Source: Closterium sp. NIES-65 (taxonomy: Eukaryota; Streptophyta; Zygnematophyceae; Desmidiales; Closteriaceae). From it: DNA of 64,000 nucleotides. Position 1 is the stretch's first letter. Every line of letters begins with the position of its first letter. The position numbers and the translations under genes are program-made. The stretch spans positions 1,573,001 to 1,637,000 of the forward strand of contig CANXME010002463.1 in the NCBI GenBank assembly GCA_948144175.1, given 5' to 3'. Under the pieces are notes generated by a model, which saw only the letters and a list, made by a program, of their open reading frames with translations, was not told the origin of the DNA and did not search any database. Of the stretch, positions 62,962-64,000 are shown in pieces.

Positions 62962-64000
62962 ATGGCTACCCCTAGTGTCCTCGCTTTTAACGCTGAGGGT
63001 CGAGCCGTTAACTTTGACGTCTGGGTTGATGACCTGCAGCTGTTCTTACAGTGCGATAGGGCAGACGGTCTCTCTCTCTTTGACCTCACCTCTGGCGCCT
63101 CTCCTGCCCCTGCTGCTGATGGTGACGCCACTGTTCGCTCCCAGTGGGCCACGCGCGACGCTGCTGCACGTCTTGCTGTGCGTCGCCACCTCCCTACCTC
63201 CGAGCGTGCGCACTTTAGTCAGTACAAGAGTGCTCAGACCTTGTACGACGCTGTAGTTGCACGCTACTCCTCCCCTGCCACTGCTGCACTGAGCCGTCTC
63301 ATGCTACCGTACCTCTTCCCTGACCTTGCTGCCTTTCCCACAGTCGCTGACCTCATTACGCACCTCCGCACTAGTGACACTCGCTACCGTGATGCGCTTC
63401 CTGCTGACTTCTGCGCCAAGAACCCCTACCCCCCCCATGTACATCACTCTCTACTACATAGTCACTCGCCTCCCTGACTCCCTTCGCGTAGTCAGGGACC
63501 ACTTCCTCACAGTCTCTCCCACCACTCTCACTGTTGACCTCCTCGAGAAGTCCCTTCTAGCGGCCGAGAAGAGCATAGTCGCTGTAGGGGCCTCTAGTGG
63601 TGACTCGCGCACCCCCATCTTTGTGGGGTGCTCCCCCTCCCCCCTTCTGCCCTCTGTTGCCTCTGCTGCTACGGCCGACCTCCTTGGTCTTGAGTCGGTC
63701 GATGCGGCGTCCGCCCCTAGCGGGAGACGCCGCTCTGGCAAGGGCAAGGGGGCCATAGGCGTTGGAGGAGCGAGCGGGAGCGGTGGAGGTGGAGGCGGCG
63801 GGGGGAGTGGGGGTGGCGGTGGGAGTGGAGGTGGGGGAGGAGGTGTCGGTGGCGGCAGCGGAGGCGGCAGCGGCGGTGGTGGTGGGAGCGGGGGTGGCGG
63901 AGGTGGTGGCGGTGGAGGCGGCAGCAGAGGTGGCAGTGGTAGCGGAGGCGGCGGAGGCGGCGGAGGCGGCGGGGGTGGCGGTGGAGCTGGTCGCGGGTCT
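62962..64000 (+). pseudogene. gag: Copia E Gag, one frameshift, incomplete at the window edge
   Basis: Starts MATPSVLAFNAEGRAVNF (ATG at 62962; ATG at 62956 is in frame) and is open through WVDDLQLFLQCDRADG and SERAHFSQYKSAQTLYDAV to DFCAKNPYP at about 63430. There a C-run with two extra bases (TA) shifts the frame. In the next frame it continues PPMYITLYYIVTRLPD, TVDLLEKSLLAAEKSIVAVGA, SGRRRSGKGKG and a glycine/serine tract that reaches the right edge. No TAG is seen in the Gag core, unlike copies B and C. Confidence 0.83.

Larger units (their letters stand above)
61661..64000 (+). mobile_element. Copia element E, 5' part, runs off the window
   Basis: Plus-strand copia with a 5' LTR at 61661-61791, a primer-binding site, a GC-rich repeat leader and gag. 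The LTR shares GTAGGCTGTAGTGGGGTA with the other copies and Gag is closest to that of copia A. The target duplication cannot be checked because the right end is outside the window. Confidence 0.88.

Overview
The window is nuclear DNA from a GC-rich eukaryote, most likely a green-lineage organism; a streptophyte alga is my guess and is not proven. The pointers are GT-AG introns, very short-LTR Ty1/copia elements whose primer-binding sites match the 3' end of plant-type initiator Met tRNA, a TRIM, and a multi-intron host gene family. No prokaryotic features, rRNA, tRNA gene or CRISPR array is seen.

Layout: 1-4.8 kb is a decayed non-LTR retrotransposon with a restriction-like endonuclease, preceded by an in-frame 48-bp tandem repeat. 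A copia element (A, 5531-12869, TSD TGTTG) sits inside an exon of a DOMON-domain gene (DOMON-1, exons to 13690). A deleted copia copy lies at 14198-15113. A small TIR element (15501-23461) is split by copia B (15789-23218, TSD CGCGA). The last two exons of another DOMON gene lie at 23804-24173, and an old 5'-truncated copia (C) at about 24.5-30.66 kb. A large DNA-transposon-like block (about 31.7-50.8 kb) carries a Plavaka-like transposase gene plus ULP1-like, AP2-like and unknown genes. It is invaded by copia D (37050-43446, TSD GCGTT) and by a 377-bp TRIM (47435-47811, TSD GGTCT). DOMON-3 (truncated), DOMON-4 (intact), a 380-bp-arm palindrome and DOMON-5 (intact) follow. A repeat-rich gene-free stretch leads to copia E, which runs off the right edge.

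Interpretation: a small cluster of secreted DOMON-domain genes has been pulled apart by successive layers of mobile DNA. DOMON-3 ends abruptly at 51.16 kb and the matching 3' exons, on the same strand and in the right order, reappear at 24.2 kb. This suggests one gene split by roughly 27 kb of nested insertions. The mobile genes are riddled with stop codons that are almost always TAG at a glutamine position, whereas the two intact DOMON genes have none.
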